Part shown: piece by piece, positions 21,993-34,812 of the stretch
How the letters are laid out: each line of letters starts with the position of its first letter
Numbering within the stretch: the stretch's first letter is position 1
Assembly: GCA_958295665.1 (NCBI GenBank)
Contig: OY282559.1
Coordinates: 271,634,047 to 271,698,046, forward strand
DNA length: 64,000 bases
Direction: 5' to 3'
Source of the DNA: Tipula vernalis
Lineage: Eukaryota; Arthropoda; Insecta; Diptera; Tipulidae
Notes under the pieces: generated by a model
The model's database searches: none
Told to the model about the DNA's origin: nothing
The model's input: the letters and a program-made list of their open reading frames with translations, nothing else
Program-made: the position numbers and the translations under genes

Positions 21993-24900
21993 ATGCAGGT
22001 CAGTGTTGAAATGTTTGGCATTTCTATCATAGGGCTAATTGATACTGGTAGCGATGTAAACCTAATCAGAAAATCAATCTTAGGTAAATTAAATAATTTT
22101 CGTAAATTGGATATATCCAATATAACATTAACCAGATTGGGTAAGAAAATTACACACACGTATGGCTGTTTAAGTTTACCGATAAAAATCGACCGCGAGT
22201 CATTCGACCTGTAATTGCTATGTTGTGGATGATTTTGTTATGAACCACGATTTAATTATTGGTAAGTATTTACTAAACACAGTTGAAGTAAACATAATCA
22301 ATGGAGAAGTCACATTACGGAAAGTTAAAAAAAGTCATGACATTCCAGAGAACGATATTAATGTCGTTGAGGCGTCAGTTTTTACCATTGAAAATGAAAT
22401 GGAATGCATAGCAGATATTCAAAATCCTAGCATTAAACAAAGAATTTCAACTTTAATAAATAATTATACACCGAAAAAAACAGCAAAGTCGTGCGTACAA
22501 CTTGAAATTACGCTCAAAGACGAAGCACCAGTATATCAAAATCCGAGAAGGTTGCCTCAAGTAGAAAAGTATGAGGTTAACAAGCAAATAAATCAGTGGC
22601 TGGAAGAAGGTATAATTATACATTCAAATTCCGAGTATGCAAGCCCTATTGTTTTAGTGCGAAAGAAGGATGGTTCGAAAAGGATATGCATCGATTACCG
22701 CAAGATTAATTCAAAAATAATTAAAGATAGATATCCATTGCCATTAATAGAGGATATAATTGAAAATCTATACGACGCGAATATATTTTCTACATTAGAC
22801 TTAAAAAACGGATTTTTTCATGTAGATGTTAAGAATAGTAGCCAAAAATATACAGCATTTGTTACGCCGGACGGGCATTATGAATTTTTAAAAGTACCTT
22901 TTGGGCTCTGTAATGCTCCGTCAGTTTTCCAAAGGTACATAAACACAATATTTCAACCATTGATAAGAGATAAGATTTACTTCTATATATGGATGATATC
23001 ATGATTGCGGCTAACAGTGAAGCTGAAAATTTAAAAAAATTAGAAATAATATTTAAGAATGCAGAAGACAATGGCTTAGAAATAAATTTTGGAAAATCAA
23101 AATTTCTTCGATCTTCGATTGATTTCTTGGGCCATATCATTTCAAATGGGTCAATCAAGCCGTCAGTTGAAAAAACCAAAAGCATTAGAAATTTTCCAGA
23201 GCCAAAAACGTGCAAACAAGTTCAAAGTTTTCTCGGTTTAGCTGGATATTTCAGAAATTTTATAGGAAACTTTTCTGCTATCGCGAAGCCTTTAAGTGAT
23301 TTAACACGAAAGCATACTAAATTTGAATTTCGTATCTGTCAAAAGCACGCGTTTGAAACATTGAAGTTAAGGTTATGTGATGAACCAATTTTAAAGATGT
23401 ACCACCCAAAACTGGAAACTGAATTGCATTCGGATGCAAGCAAAGAAAGATATGGAGGTGTACTTCTACAAAAACACCCAGACGATCGGAAATTTCATCC
23501 GGTGTACTATGTAAGTTTCAAAACCACAGAAGCAGAGGCGAAACGGTGCAGTTACGAATTGGAAGTTCTGGCAATTATAAAATGTTTGGAGAAACTACGG
23601 GTTTATTTGTTTGGACTGAAATTTAAAATTTATACAGATTGTAAAGCTTTTCAGTTAACGATGAAAAAGAAAGATTTATGTGCCAAAATAGCCAGGTGGG
23701 CAATGAACTTAGAAGAGTACGACTGTAAAGTTCTACATAGGTCTGGGAGTGCAATGCGTCACGTCAATGCACTGAGTAGGAATCCGAGCATCTTTATAAT
23801 TGAGGAAGGGATTTTACAAAAAATCAGAAATGCCCAAAGCCAAGACAAGGAATGCCAGTTAATTGCAGAAATCCTGAAAGAACGGGAATATAATGGATAT
23901 TTATTGAGAAACGGGATCGTGTTTAAATTTGTCAACGGAAGTCATGTAGTCACAGTGCCTAGAATTATGCAACATGAAATACTAAAAAACATTCATGAAA
24001 ACGGGCATATCAGTAGACGGAAAGTGGAAGCTGTAGCGAAGCAGGACTATGACATACCAAAGTTGAGTAAGAGAATCAATGAAACAATTTCTAATTGTGT
24101 ACATTGCATATTAGCAACAAAAAAATACGGAAAATAGGAACATTACCTTAATCCCATCGAGAAATTTGATGTTCCACTTCACACATACCATGTGGATCAT
24201 CTAGAGCCATTACCATCCTCCGCAAAGAATTACAAATATTTGTTTGTCGTTGTTGATGGATTTGCAAAGTTCACGTGGATATATCCAGTTAAAACGACGT
24301 CAACAAAAGAAGTGTTAAAAAAACTTGATCAGCAACAAGCCATATTTGGAAATCCAAAAAGAATTATTTCGGATAGGGGAACGGCTTTTACCTCGCATAA
24401 TTTTGAGGAGTATTGCACTCAACAAAAGATACAGCATGTAAAAATCACAACAGGTGTTCCCAGGGGAAATGGACAGGTCGAACGTATTAATGGAATAATT
24501 ATACCAATCTTGACCAAATTGTCTTTGGCGGAACCTTTACAATGGTATAAGCAAATCACAACTCTACAGAAGCAGATAAATTCCACTGTTAGCCGAAGTA
24601 CCAACAACACACCTTTTAAGCTTATGTTTGGAGTTGATATGTTTAGGTCAGAAAATTATGATTTGACCAAAATAATCGAGGAAGAGCTGATTAATAAGTT
24701 CAGTGACAAGAGGGTAGAGTTACGTGAAAACGCTAGACAGCAGATAAAAAATCTACAGGACGAGAACAGAAAATCTTTTAACCAGAAAAGGAAGATGGCT
24801 ACACAGTATAATATAGGTGATTTAGTAGCAATAAGTCGTTCGCAGTTTGGGACAGGATTGAAAATTCGAGCGAAGTATTTGGGACCATACGAAGTAACAG

Positions 24901-25067
24901 CCCTTGGTGGGAACGATAGATACGATGTTAGGAAGGTAGGCGATGGCGAAGGACCAATAAAAACTTTGGCATCTGCCGATTTAATGAAGCCTTGGGTATC
25001 ATATGATAGTGGAGGTACCGAATCTTCCGGGGCGGAAGATTTTGAAGGATGGCCGAGTGTGGGGTAA
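21993..25067 (+). pseudogene. Gypsy-1 pol (protease, RT, RNase H, integrase)
   Basis: Protease motif LIDTGSDVNLI is at about 22032-22065. A frameshift follows near 22214. Reverse transcriptase runs from about 22590 (KKDGSKRICIDYRKIN, STLDLKNGFFHVDV, VPFGLCNAPSVFQRY). A second frameshift falls immediately before the catalytic YMDD box (22986-22997). RNase H begins near 23420 (LHSDASKERYGGVLL). The integrase zinc-binding region (HENGHISRRK, then C..C) is near 24000-24110. An in-frame TAG at 24135-24137 interrupts the link to the integrase core, which has IISDRGTAFTS and PRGNGQVERING. The order PR-RT-RH-IN places it in Ty3/gypsy. It is non-functional. Confidence 0.9.
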
Positions 25068-25273
25068 GTAATGCCACTGTCGCATTTAACCCATACTAAA
25101 TTACGCCGCCACTGCGGAAAAACAGAGATGCCATATAAAAAGTAGAACAAAAGGGAGTCGAAAGAAAAACATGGAAGTAAGAAGAATTAAAAATAAAGAG
25201 ATTATTTTCGGCAAAAACGTGTTTTTATTGTGATCAGTTTGAATATAACAAAACCAAGTATAGCGATCCTACA
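25058..25273 (+). repeat. Gypsy-1 right LTR
   Basis: 216 bp, about 95% identical to the left LTR, followed by TACA (25274-25277). Confidence 0.92.
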
Positions 25274-25767
25274 TACATTTAATCCTCTCTCTGTTTTCAC
25301 ATTTGATTTTAAAACTTTAACCTTCATTTTCTCAAAACTACTAAAACGCATATAAGCGACTTTGACTTTTTAGTACAGTATTTTTATTTATCTATTTATT
25401 TTCCGCTAGATTTCCAGAATTTAATACTCAAAATTTTTTCCGATTTGATTAAAACAAATATTCCAATCCCTCGATAAAATATTTTGCGTTATTTACTAAA
25501 TACTCAGATTGTCGATGAATAATCTCACAAATAAATAATTAAAACATTTAGCAAATAAATACCGCTTCAAATATTATTTGATAGAAAAACAAACTCTATT
25601 AAAACTAGATAATAAAATAATGACAGATAAGAATTTTGATAAGTCGGCTAAATTGTTGGTGAAAACCCGGCTTTATTATATTTGATTAATTATATTCTTA
25701 TATACATATATGTATCTAGGCATTCATAATTTTATTATTTTTTATTTTTATTTTTTTTTGTTTCCAG
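25274..25767. other. 3' part of the Tmc intron
   Basis: AT-rich with no gene. It ends in a long T-rich tract (25730-25760) and TTTCCAG, the acceptor for the terminal Tmc exon. Confidence 0.7.
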
Positions 25768-28058
25768 AAAATCTAACCGATGAAGAACGAATATGGGAAG
25801 AAATTCACGATATCAAAATGATGCCAGTTCCAATGTCCGAGAAAAAAGATATCAAATCACAGTTACAAAATGCAACCAAACTTCGTCTGCAAGGGTTCGA
25901 TCAAATAAAATGGCAGCGACGCAAAGTATGGCAACAGTTTGAATCGAAATGGACGGAGTACATATCGAAAATGGAATTGTGGCGAAATTCGTTAAAAAAA
26001 ATTGAAGGCAATTTTGGTACCGGTGTTGTTGCCTATTTTTTATTTTTGCGTTGGCTCATGTTTTTAAATTTATTTATATTTCTACTCGTATTTTTGTTTG
26101 TTGTGCTGCCGCAATTTGTACTGAACGAGCCGAACGATGCCGAATGTAATGTTTTACCAGCTAATTCGACGCAGTGCTGTTCCGATGATTATTTCAATAA
26201 AATAACACAAAATAATTTTTCGATATTAGACATAATTCAGGGTACCGGATTTATGGAAAAAACGTTTATGTTCTACGGAATGTATACGAATAAAATATTT
26301 GGTTATACGTATTCATTTAATTTCGGTTCGAATAGTACGGATTCGAGTTCAAATTCAACCGAATTCTTATACGATCTTCCACTAGCGTACATTCTAATTA
26401 CACTTATATATTTTTTATTATCGCTGGCGGCGATCGTTAAAGCGGCCGCACGCGAATTCAAAGACCGTTTGGTCGAGGGCGAGGGGCAATTTTATCAGTA
26501 CTGCAATTTAATATTTGGCGGATGGGATTTTTGTATACATAATGAGAAATCCGCCCTAATCAAACACAAAGCGTTGTACAATGAAATTAAAGGGTTGCTG
26601 CATAGTCGAAAAATTGAAGTGGAAAGGAGTAATCGATCACGTGAGGTGATGATAAAGTTGATCGGGATTAGAATTGTAATAAATTTATTGGTTATCATAA
26701 TATTACTCGGCGCCGGTGTACTAATATATTTTCTATTTAGTATATCGATTGATTTTCTCGAACCCAATTTCACGGATAGTAGTTCAAAATTTCTATTCAA
26801 GGGGAACGAGAAAATTTTTAATTTATTCAACGATAACGATAGCGGCAGTAATAATAATGGGGGATACCATGATAACGGAAATGTGGTGATCAATTCAAAG
26901 AAAACCGAAGATGGTTTTGGTGAAATCGAAGAGATAATTATACAAAAATCGAGCGGCTTGTCCGGCGACCAATCGTTTAACGATCAATTAGAAAATTTAT
27001 TTTATGAATTTTTACCATACTTAGGCATTGTTTTATTAAATGTATTTATTCCATTAATATTTAATTATTTAGTTACATTTGAAAAATATTCACCGATGTT
27101 TGTTATAAAATTAAAATTAAGTCGTACAGTATTATTACGTTTAAGTTCACTTGTTGTAATATTATCACGTTTTTATATACTTATATCGCCCGACATTGGC
27201 AATAGTGTATGTTATAATGATAGGAAAACGCCACAGTGTTGGGAAACATTTGTTGGCCAACAATTTTACAAATTATTCATCACCGATTTTGTAACGCATA
27301 TTTTTATAACGTTTTTTGTTAATTTTCCGCGTGCTCTACTCGCGCGACATGTTAAAACAAAATTTGCTAAATTTATCGGTGAACAGGAATTTGAACTATC
27401 GAAACATGTGCTCGACGTTGTCTACTCGCAAACTTTATGCTGGTTGGGCAGTTTTTATGCTCCATTCCTGCCGGCAATCGCAACGATACTAAATTTCCTA
27501 ATGTTTTATATAAAAAAATTTGCTTGTCTAGTCAATTCTAAGCCATCGTCGATTCTATACCGGGCATCACGTTCTAATTCCCTATTCATGTTTGTCCTTC
27601 TTGTATCGTATGTATTTGCGGTGGTGCCGATCGTTTATGCGATTGCCGAAATATTACCGTCACGATCTTGCGGTCCGTACCGTGGCCTCGAAAATGTCTG
27701 GGAATGTGCAATTAATTCGTTTACAAAATTACCGTCGCTGTTAAAAAGTATTATATTTTATTTTGGTACAGCCGGTTTTGCGATTCCATGTTTCATAGTT
27801 CTAATACTATTGCTGTATTACTATTATGCCGTATCGGCGGCCAATAAACATATGGTCGATGTGCTTAAAAATCAATTGATACTCGAAGGCCACGATAAAC
27901 AATTTTTACTTAATCGATTAAGTTCGCTGCTAAAACATCAGCAAGAGTATCAAAGGCGGGTGAAACAACAGGAAAATATAGCACAGCAGCAGCAGCAACG
28001 AGAGCACAGAGTTAGTAAAGAACGCAACCATGAACGGGATAAAAAAGGTGATGAATAG
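25768..28058 (+). CDS. Tmc: Tmc terminal exon (transmembrane channel-like protein)
   Basis: A 2.29-kb exon encoding about 763 residues to a TGA... TAG-type terminus at 28056-28058. TMC proteins are multi-pass membrane proteins; some form the pore of mechanosensory channels in animals, and the fly homologue acts in mechanosensation. A cytosolic start (ENLTDEERIWEEI) is followed by about ten hydrophobic segments. The first is near 26020-26120 (YFLFLRWLMFLNLFIFLLVF) and the last near 27740-27830. The family signature CWETFVGQQFYKLFITDF is at about 27235-27290. A Ser/Asn/Gly-rich acidic loop (26770-27000) separates two membrane segments. The C-terminal tail is charged and Gln-rich and probably coiled-coil. 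No stops or frameshifts are seen. The long uninterrupted exon suggests intron loss in this lineage. Codons upstream of 25768 in the same frame are intron. Confidence 0.93.
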
Positions 28059-28710
28059 AAGATATTAGCATAATTATTTCAATTTTACAGTAATTTATAT
28101 ACATATTATATAATTTCAATGTGATTTTTATTATTTTTAATTAATTAAATAATTTATTAAAAAAAAAATATTTAAGGTTTATACAAAAAAAAAAGCGTTT
28201 TCGATCAAATCAATCAAACAATTTTTTTTTTTTGTGTTTTTTCAATTTTCTATATAGATTGATATGACTGATTTATTGCAATCAATTTAATTACGATATT
28301 CTTACTGCCATACCTACCTAACTAACACTTTATTTAATTTTTTTATTTTTTTATAAATAATTTTTGTTTTCAAAAATCTAGAAATTTAAAATCAAAATTT
28401 AATAAACAAATTAACGTTGAACAAGTGAGGGTGGGTGATTTTTGGATTTAGTACGATCGCAAAAACAAATGTTTAAATTAAAATAGTTTTCTTTGACGTT
28501 GTGACAGATGCTTAGCTAATTCAACACTCATAATTCGAGAACTCGAATTTTCTTTACGAACGTCGTATGGAGAGCAACAAAATATTTTGTAATTTAGTTG
28601 AGCTAATTTCGACAACTAAATGATTGTGATTTTTTTTAAAATCATTCCTTCACAGTCAAAATGCTCCATTTGATTTGCAAATATTCTGTAAAAACAATCA
28701 AGCCCTTTCT
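28059..28710 (+). other. Probable Tmc 3' UTR and flank
   Basis: AT-rich, with homopolymer runs at 28160-28230. The best polyadenylation signal I see is AATAAA at about 28400. No other gene. Confidence 0.4.
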
Positions 28711-29310
28711 TCATGTTCATGAACTTCACCCGTTAACCAGTTAACTAATAACTATGAACTGCGAAATACTTCAAGGAACTATCACCAAAAGCGCTATAGA
28801 ATTGTTTGAAAATCTCATATTAATGCATTTCGCTACGTTTGTAAGTAGATGAATCTTACAAAAGTAATAAGGGCGATAGTCGTATCGTTTAACACGCCAA
28901 TTAATGGTCGAGGTTTAATATTCCTTCTATAAACCTTAGACGGTTGCTACGAAAATTTTAACATTTTAAATTTAACATTGATTTTTTACGACAATAGTAA
29001 TTTCAAATGACTACTAGCACAACTAACATATATCGTGATAAGAAAAGTCGTTTGAAATAACTTCAGTCGTAAATAACCAATGTACTTCATAGTATATCGT
29101 CAAGGCTTTATAAGAATGAAGATTAAAACTTGACTGTTATTTGGTGTGACAAACGATACGACTAAGGTAATTAGGCGCTGTAGAACTTCTACCCATAAAT
29201 ACATCCAATATGCTGCATGAGTGTGAATTAGTAATGCTAAATACAAGATCGTCATTTATAGCTTGAGATTTTAATAAACTTTAACTGGTTAACGAGTGAC
29301 GTTCATATTT
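28711..29310. repeat. Nested inverted repeats (MITE-like)
   Basis: An inner pair, 28878-28965 (AGTCGTATCGTTTAACACGC) and about 29115-29175, is complementary and matches the fragment at 15448-15522. An outer pair shares GTTAACCAGTTAA (about 28736-28750 and 29283-29297). The outer and inner arms may belong to one 600-bp element or to one element inserted in another. No coding capacity. Confidence 0.5.
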
Positions 29311-32099
29311 CCGTTAGAATCTTGCGTCTCTTCTTTGGTAATACCAGGAAGCATATCCCGAAACTTGAAGTCTGTTTTGGTGCTTTAGTTGTCTTAAAAG
29401 TGAGAGTCTTGATATTGTTCAATTTAAGGGAAATTTTTTGACTAAGTATATTGGTTTCATTTTATCGTTGCGTGGCCCAACACCCTATCTACAGACTACC
29501 ATAAAATATTACTTCAGAAACAGTTATCTTTAACAGTTAATCTTTATATCTTTGTTATCTTAAACCAATCACTTCTCTCGGAGAAGAATACATTTAGTCA
29601 ATCTTTCTAGTTTACTTTTAAAACTCCGTTGTCTTTGCCTATTTCGATTTTTATGGCTAACTTTGTTCATCTGTTGTTCCCCTAATGGGTACTTCGATGT
29701 TCATTTCCACATCTTTTGCGAATAGCCCAGAAGCTCCATAAATAATTAATTTCGAGTGTTTATAACATGTATTCACAAATTAAATCGATTGCGAAATCGT
29801 ACATTGGTTCAGCTTTCCGCTGAATTATACAAGATAAACTTTTTTGTACGCAAGCTACTACTAATAATACATATTCCCCTTTTTAATTCACAATTAAACT
29901 ATTATTTGTTTAGGTTTGCACCCTGTTAACTGAGTTCGGTTTGCCTTACCTTATTCGCTTATTTATTATATGATGATTATTAAGCTTTAGAATTTTACCT
30001 TTTTTAAATTACCATTAATTAAATTCATAATTGTAAAGAATTTAGTACTCGCTCAGACGTATTTATCCACAAATAGTTCGCTTATTCCCTTAAATGTGGT
30101 TATCTGTAAGAAAATTAAATTCGAAACCAACGCAATAAATAGTAATCTTTTAAAAAAAAATTTATTGAAAAAATAGGGCATCATCCTATAGCTTCTTCAT
30201 ATTCTGAGGAGTTGACTTTTTGTTCCAAATCATTGAATAATATTAGGTATTCTGTTTCTCTAGTCAGTTGTTCCGTTACTAATACACAGGTATTATACTT
30301 CTTTGATTAGTGAGTTTAATAAAATAAGGTTTTGCTGGCAGATTGTATGGTGTGGATTTGTCTGGCAACTAATTTCTTTTGTATATTTTGGTTTGATTTT
30401 CCTGACTGTAGATCGGCATGGACCATTGATATTGTAATTACAGATAAATTTCTTTTTATAAAGATTTTCCGTACTGTTTAATATAAGGATTTATTTTTAA
30501 AAAAATGCTGGGGCAGAATTTTCTTAAGAATTTTACTTACGAAAAAACGGATATGTACTATCGGAGGATTTAAAATTCTATTTACCAACTAATATCTAAT
30601 TTCAATATTTGATGCCATTGCTATCTGTTTGCCGAAATGTTGAAAAAATGTTGTGATTACAAATGTTGTAACAAAATTATGAACAGTTTGTTAACGACCG
30701 GGTGAATTAGATATGCTTCTTTTTCAAACATCAAACATCGTTTTTATGCTTTGCTTCTAGTTTTCGAGCTCATAAGTGTCTAAGTGTCCGAAAATCCTTA
30801 CGTCATCAGCCAAGCGTAATAAACCATGTACGCTATAAGACATATTTTGCATTCCATGTGAGTGATTGCAATTGATTAACAGACTCTGTAATTAGTTAGG
30901 AAGCTCATTCAGTATTTTTGTGACCATTCTCTAATTTACCTATCATTGTAGATAATAAGATTGTCTTCAAAATCTTTAATTTTCGTAACTAGCGGTTGCC
31001 AAAAATGATTGGCACATGGTTTTTTGTAGATAGAAAGTGCTGATCAAGAAAACTTCTTTGAAAGGAATAATGTTTCCCAGATATTATGAGATGCAAACAA
31101 TCCCTTCGTCAACTAAAAATATACTTTTTCCGAATGAATTGTTTCTTAGAAATTTGTCTAATCTCTTGCGAAGTCCGATATGGGAATAAAACCATTTACC
31201 TAATGGCACAATATTATGTGCTGTAGGATCTAGCGTCTTCTTCAAACTCTTAAATTGTTAGGAAGAATTTGGTGTTAGGTATTTATGGTTGTTTCAGTTT
31301 CTTGAACTAATTAGCGATTTCGTTAAAAATATTTACAGCAGAAAATTTAGCAAAAATTGTCTAATCATTACAATATCCGTTATCTCGAAAATATTATTAT
31401 TTCCGATAGAATCTGATGAAATATTTTCATCGGATTCAAAGCAATCATTATTGATAAAAAACAACACCTTTTCTGATAATAAGCGCAAATTTTCCGCAAT
31501 TGAAACACCAAAACGGTTAGAAAGTAGTAAAATTTCTTGTAATTGGTACCACAAAAATATTTCGCCTGGTAGATATCTAAATTATTCTTAGCTTCTCACC
31601 AATTACAAAATTAACAACACCATTAAAATTTTGACTCAAAAAATTTTTGAACTTTCCGATACTAAATTTCACAATATAAATTTATTTTAAAAGATAAGTT
31701 ATTTCGCAACCAAGAAGTGAAACCACTAAATATTTAGCCATTCCATATGTTAAACATTTTTAAGACACAATAGAAAATCTTTTCAAAAATTATATCTTTA
31801 AAATTTTAGAACATGCAGCCACAAATTTAAACAATAATTTGTTTTCTAAAATTAAAGATAGCATACCTTTAAAGAAATAATCAAATGTTGTTTACCAAGT
31901 CCAAGGTAAGACATGGTACAGTAAAATTTGCAAATTCTAAAACTGAAATATTTCATAAACTAGCACGAATTTTTTAATTTTTTTATTCCACTATGTTCTT
32001 ACATATTTGTTATTAATGAAAAACCATTTACCCTATTTATTAATTAACTGCCGGTTGAAAAGTCGAACTTTGGAGCGGATGGCCACCATCAAGGCACGC
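29311..32099. other. Non-coding intergenic spacer
   Basis: No supported gene over about 2.8 kb. The 100-codon frame at 31289-31591 and its antisense have no recognisable motif and lie in AT-rich sequence. Confidence 0.5.
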
Positions 32100-32600
32100 A
32101 CACATGAATTTGGCAAATAGTCTGCCAAACCAAGTAATTTTTCGGAAACTTTTTATGTTTGGTAATTTTAAATTTCATGTCGACACTCAGCTTATCCTTT
32201 CCAGAATAATATTGATTACCTCGTCATCGATTATCAAACAATCATTTTTTTTGTCCATCAAAAGTTTGTACAGCATTCGTCTTCGTCGGTTTGCCGTAGC
32301 TTGTTGTTTATCTTCTCGCCGTGGTAATTTGAATTTACTGAATGATCGAGAATCACACCTCTTTTTAATACTAAGAATTCGCACATGATTTGTGCTAGTT
32401 TTTTTTCGCCAAATCCCTCAGAAATTGGTTTGAATTGTTTTTCAGAGCACGCATCACTTTAGTTTCCAATTTTGTATAAATACGGCTCGATATGTATGTT
32501 TCAAATTTTCTATTTGCGCTCCGAGTCTCTTTAAATCGAATTATAGTCCTCCTAACGGTAGAATATGTAGAATTAGCTTTTTTTGCGATCAATTTACGCT
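32100..32600 (-). pseudogene. Tc1-like transposase relic
   Basis: The minus strand carries an N-terminal helix-turn-helix region (32592-32395: STYSTVRRTIIRFKETRSAN and VMRALKNNSNQFLRDLAKKN). The middle part follows at 32384-32187 (RRRRMLYKLLMDKKNDCLII, then DDE). This continues into a degraded ITWFGRLFAK segment near 32130 that corresponds to the MVWQAI block. The set matches a Tc1-like family common in flies, in which the first catalytic Asp is in a MDDETY motif; here it reads IDDEV. Several frame breaks are present and the C-terminal half is gone. Confidence 0.65.
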
Positions 32601-32933
32601 ACTTAAATAGGACAGACAAAACAATTTTTAGAAAAAAAATTTATCAACACAAAAGTGACGTTCAGCATAGTTCACTTACACGACGCTTGAAAGCTACAAA
32701 CCACCAAATTAGGTAGTGTAGCTAACATCAAAGTACTCGATAAACAAAAAAAAAGTTAGATAAAGATCGATTTTAGAAATGCTACAATTTCAGTCAATGT
32801 TGTTGAAGAACTCATTTGAATTGGTAACTCATTTGTTCATCTAAATTGTTTTTTTCGTCTTCAGTTTCTATTTTTATTCAAATGCACAAACTTGTTTTAC
32901 GTGAAAACGCCTTAGTATAAATTTTTTTCTAAA

Positions 32934-33265
32934 AGCTATGCAAAACCAACACAAATGTTTATACAAGCCGTATTGTACCTAATACCATTGACACACTGCG
33001 ATTTAATAAATCGGATTTATTTTTTGCTAATCTCGTTTTGTTTCATAGAGTACCTGATCCAGTTTAGCTAAGTCGGATTTATTAAACCGAAGTATGGCAA
33101 CGTAATAAGACGCACTCATACTATTAAATCCTAATCCTTCTATTTCTGTAAAATCGAAGTATGTAAAGTTTATACTGGGTCACAACAGAAATAGTAGGTT
33201 TTTTTGTGTTTGTATCGCCATAGTACGGCTTGTATAAACATTTTTTGGTTTTGGCTATGCGTTTC
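32934..33265. repeat. Nested hairpin MITE, copy 2 of the 18413 family
   Basis: The outer arms (about 32938-32978 and 33222-33262) share ATGTTTATACAAGCCGTA and its complement. The inner arms share GATTTAATAAATC-type sequence (about 32998-33013 and 33079-33096). The segment GACACACTGCGATTTAATAA is also present, inverted, at 18530-18550. No coding capacity. Confidence 0.55.
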
Positions 33266-34049
33266 CATGAAAAATCGGTATTAGTAAATTTTTGATTTGT
33301 GTAGAAAAAAAACATTTTCATTACCCTTTTAAAAATGAACCGGAAGAGAGTTCGAAAGATAAGGTTTTAATTAAAAAAAACTAAAAATAAATTCCAATAA
33401 TATATTTCAAAATGCTACCAATCTCTAAAACCCAATGGAATTCCCAACAAGAATTGTTTGGCTATTTTATTTGTCGAAAATTGAATTTCATTTCCAAATG
33501 CAACTCCTTGGCAAATTAAAAACGCCTTTGTGTTAAATTAATTTGTTTAGTTTGAATAAAGCAAAGGTGAATCCTGAGCTTAAATTTAAATATTTTAGGA
33601 TAGAAAGTTGCTTAATACCATTGTGGAATTATACACAAAATTACAAATTTTGTAGTAGTCCATAATTCAAGAATTGAGAAAATTTTATTTGGATTATTTG
33701 TTAAGATAAAGAAGGTATCCTAACAGTCGGAATCCTTTAATGCTTTGAAGGGCGTTTCTTTGAAATTACGCTTTACAGCATTGATTTTTTCGTGTAGTTT
33801 GGGTAGGTGGTAAAAAATTAAAAAAATTTGATTATTAAATAATAGTTATATTAAGATTTAAATCGAGTTTATATTCGAGCTTTATTCAACAACAATCGAA
33901 ACCTGTCAATAAAATACTACTTTCGCAAACGGTGCCATCTGTTAGAAAACATGACCTTCCAGATGATGCCACTAGCTGTCACTACTAATACAAAACAGTC
34001 TTGAATCTAGATGTCCCCAAGACTGATAATTTTTCTTATTCTTTCCTTG
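33266..34049. other. Non-coding spacer
   Basis: A short block at about 33920-33990 (GCCACTAGCTGTCACTACTA) recurs inverted at about 34777-34796. No gene. Confidence 0.4.
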
Positions 34050-34185
34050 GGCCGTATTCTTGAAATTCACCGAAAAAAGTCGCCAGCGACTTTGGTATGA
34101 AACAATTTAAATTTTCGACTGAAATGATGTATTTCACTAGAAAATAATGGGCGACTTTTTTTGATCGAATTTCAAGAATACGGGC
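34050..34185. mobile_element. 136-bp MITE
   Basis: Inverted ends share CCGTATTCTTGAAATTC and its complement, with an adjoining AAAAAAGTCGCC block. CCTTG lies on both sides (34045-34049 and 34186-34190) and may be a 5-bp target duplication. No coding capacity. Confidence 0.6.
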
Positions 34186-34377
34186 CCTTGTCCTGCAAAA
34201 TGCGATACCTATCGGAAATAATATAAACCCTACCCTCTGCATGAAATGACATTTCTCTCCATATAAACATATGGAGAGTGAAACTACCGGAATTAAATTA
34301 AACCCTACGCTCTGCCTGCAAAATCATGATAGTCCAATCGTCAATAAATTATTAATGATCGTAGTAAATGTTTTGTT

Positions 34378-34614
34378 CCGACTACACGAATTAAACAAAG
34401 GTGAATTAAAAATGTTCGTCAAAAATGAATTAAAAATATTCATTAATGAAATTAAAAAAGCGAAAATTGTATGTAAAAGGAAAACCATTTTTATTTCAGA
34501 AAATTTGTTAAAAAAGTGAATTAATAAAGTCGCAGGTGTTCATACAAAAATAACAATTTTTAATTCATTTTTGATGAGCATTTTTATTTCAGCCTGTTTT
34601 AATTCGTGTAGCGT
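34378..34614. repeat. Inverted repeat arms
   Basis: CTACACGAATTAAA and AAAAATGAATTAAAAAT (34381-34437) are complementary to 34552-34614. The right arm also matches 15560-15625. Probably a MITE. Confidence 0.5.
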
Positions 34615-34812
34615 TTTGTTCCAGTTGTTTTCGCCCCTCTTGCTTTTAATTCCTTTTTAATATTTTCGAAAATAATTTATATAAATAATTATGTATAAAC
34701 GAGCAAAGGGTTTACCATTGGTGTCGTATAGTGCTGCCACCTTTTGGAAAACGTGAAGTATTTCGTTCTACTTTAGTAGTGACAGCTAGCGGCGAATGTA
34801 TTTACCATTATA

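Larger units (their letters stand above)
20464..25273 (+). mobile_element. Gypsy-1: Ty3/gypsy LTR retrotransposon
   Basis: A 4.8-kb element inside the Tmc intron, in the same orientation as the gene. LTRs of 215 and 216 bp (TGTGGGGTAAG...CCTACA) are flanked by TACA on both sides. The LTRs differ at roughly ten positions, so the copy is not recent. After the left LTR comes TTGGGGGCTCAACC, a plausible tRNA primer-binding site. Gag and pol share one long frame, broken by two in-frame stops and two frameshifts. The final pol stop codon lies inside the right LTR (25065-25067). There is no env. The element is defective. Confidence 0.93.
10574..25767 (+). other. 15.2-kb Tmc intron
   Basis: The intron is bounded by GTAAGC at 10574 and TTTGTTTCCAG ending at 25767. 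It contains one near-complete gypsy LTR retrotransposon, a hAT MITE, at least three Tc1/mariner relics, two LINE/SINE-type fragments and several MITEs, all listed separately. None of them supplies a recognisable coding exon to Tmc. Confidence 0.8.

Noticed and set aside
26495..26893. 132-codon minus-strand gene inside Tmc
   Set aside because: It is a shadow of the Tmc exon without motifs of its own.
29311..32099. Hidden exons in the long spacer downstream of Tmc
   Set aside because: I found no frame with a recognisable domain, no paired splice sites with coding content and no codon bias above background.
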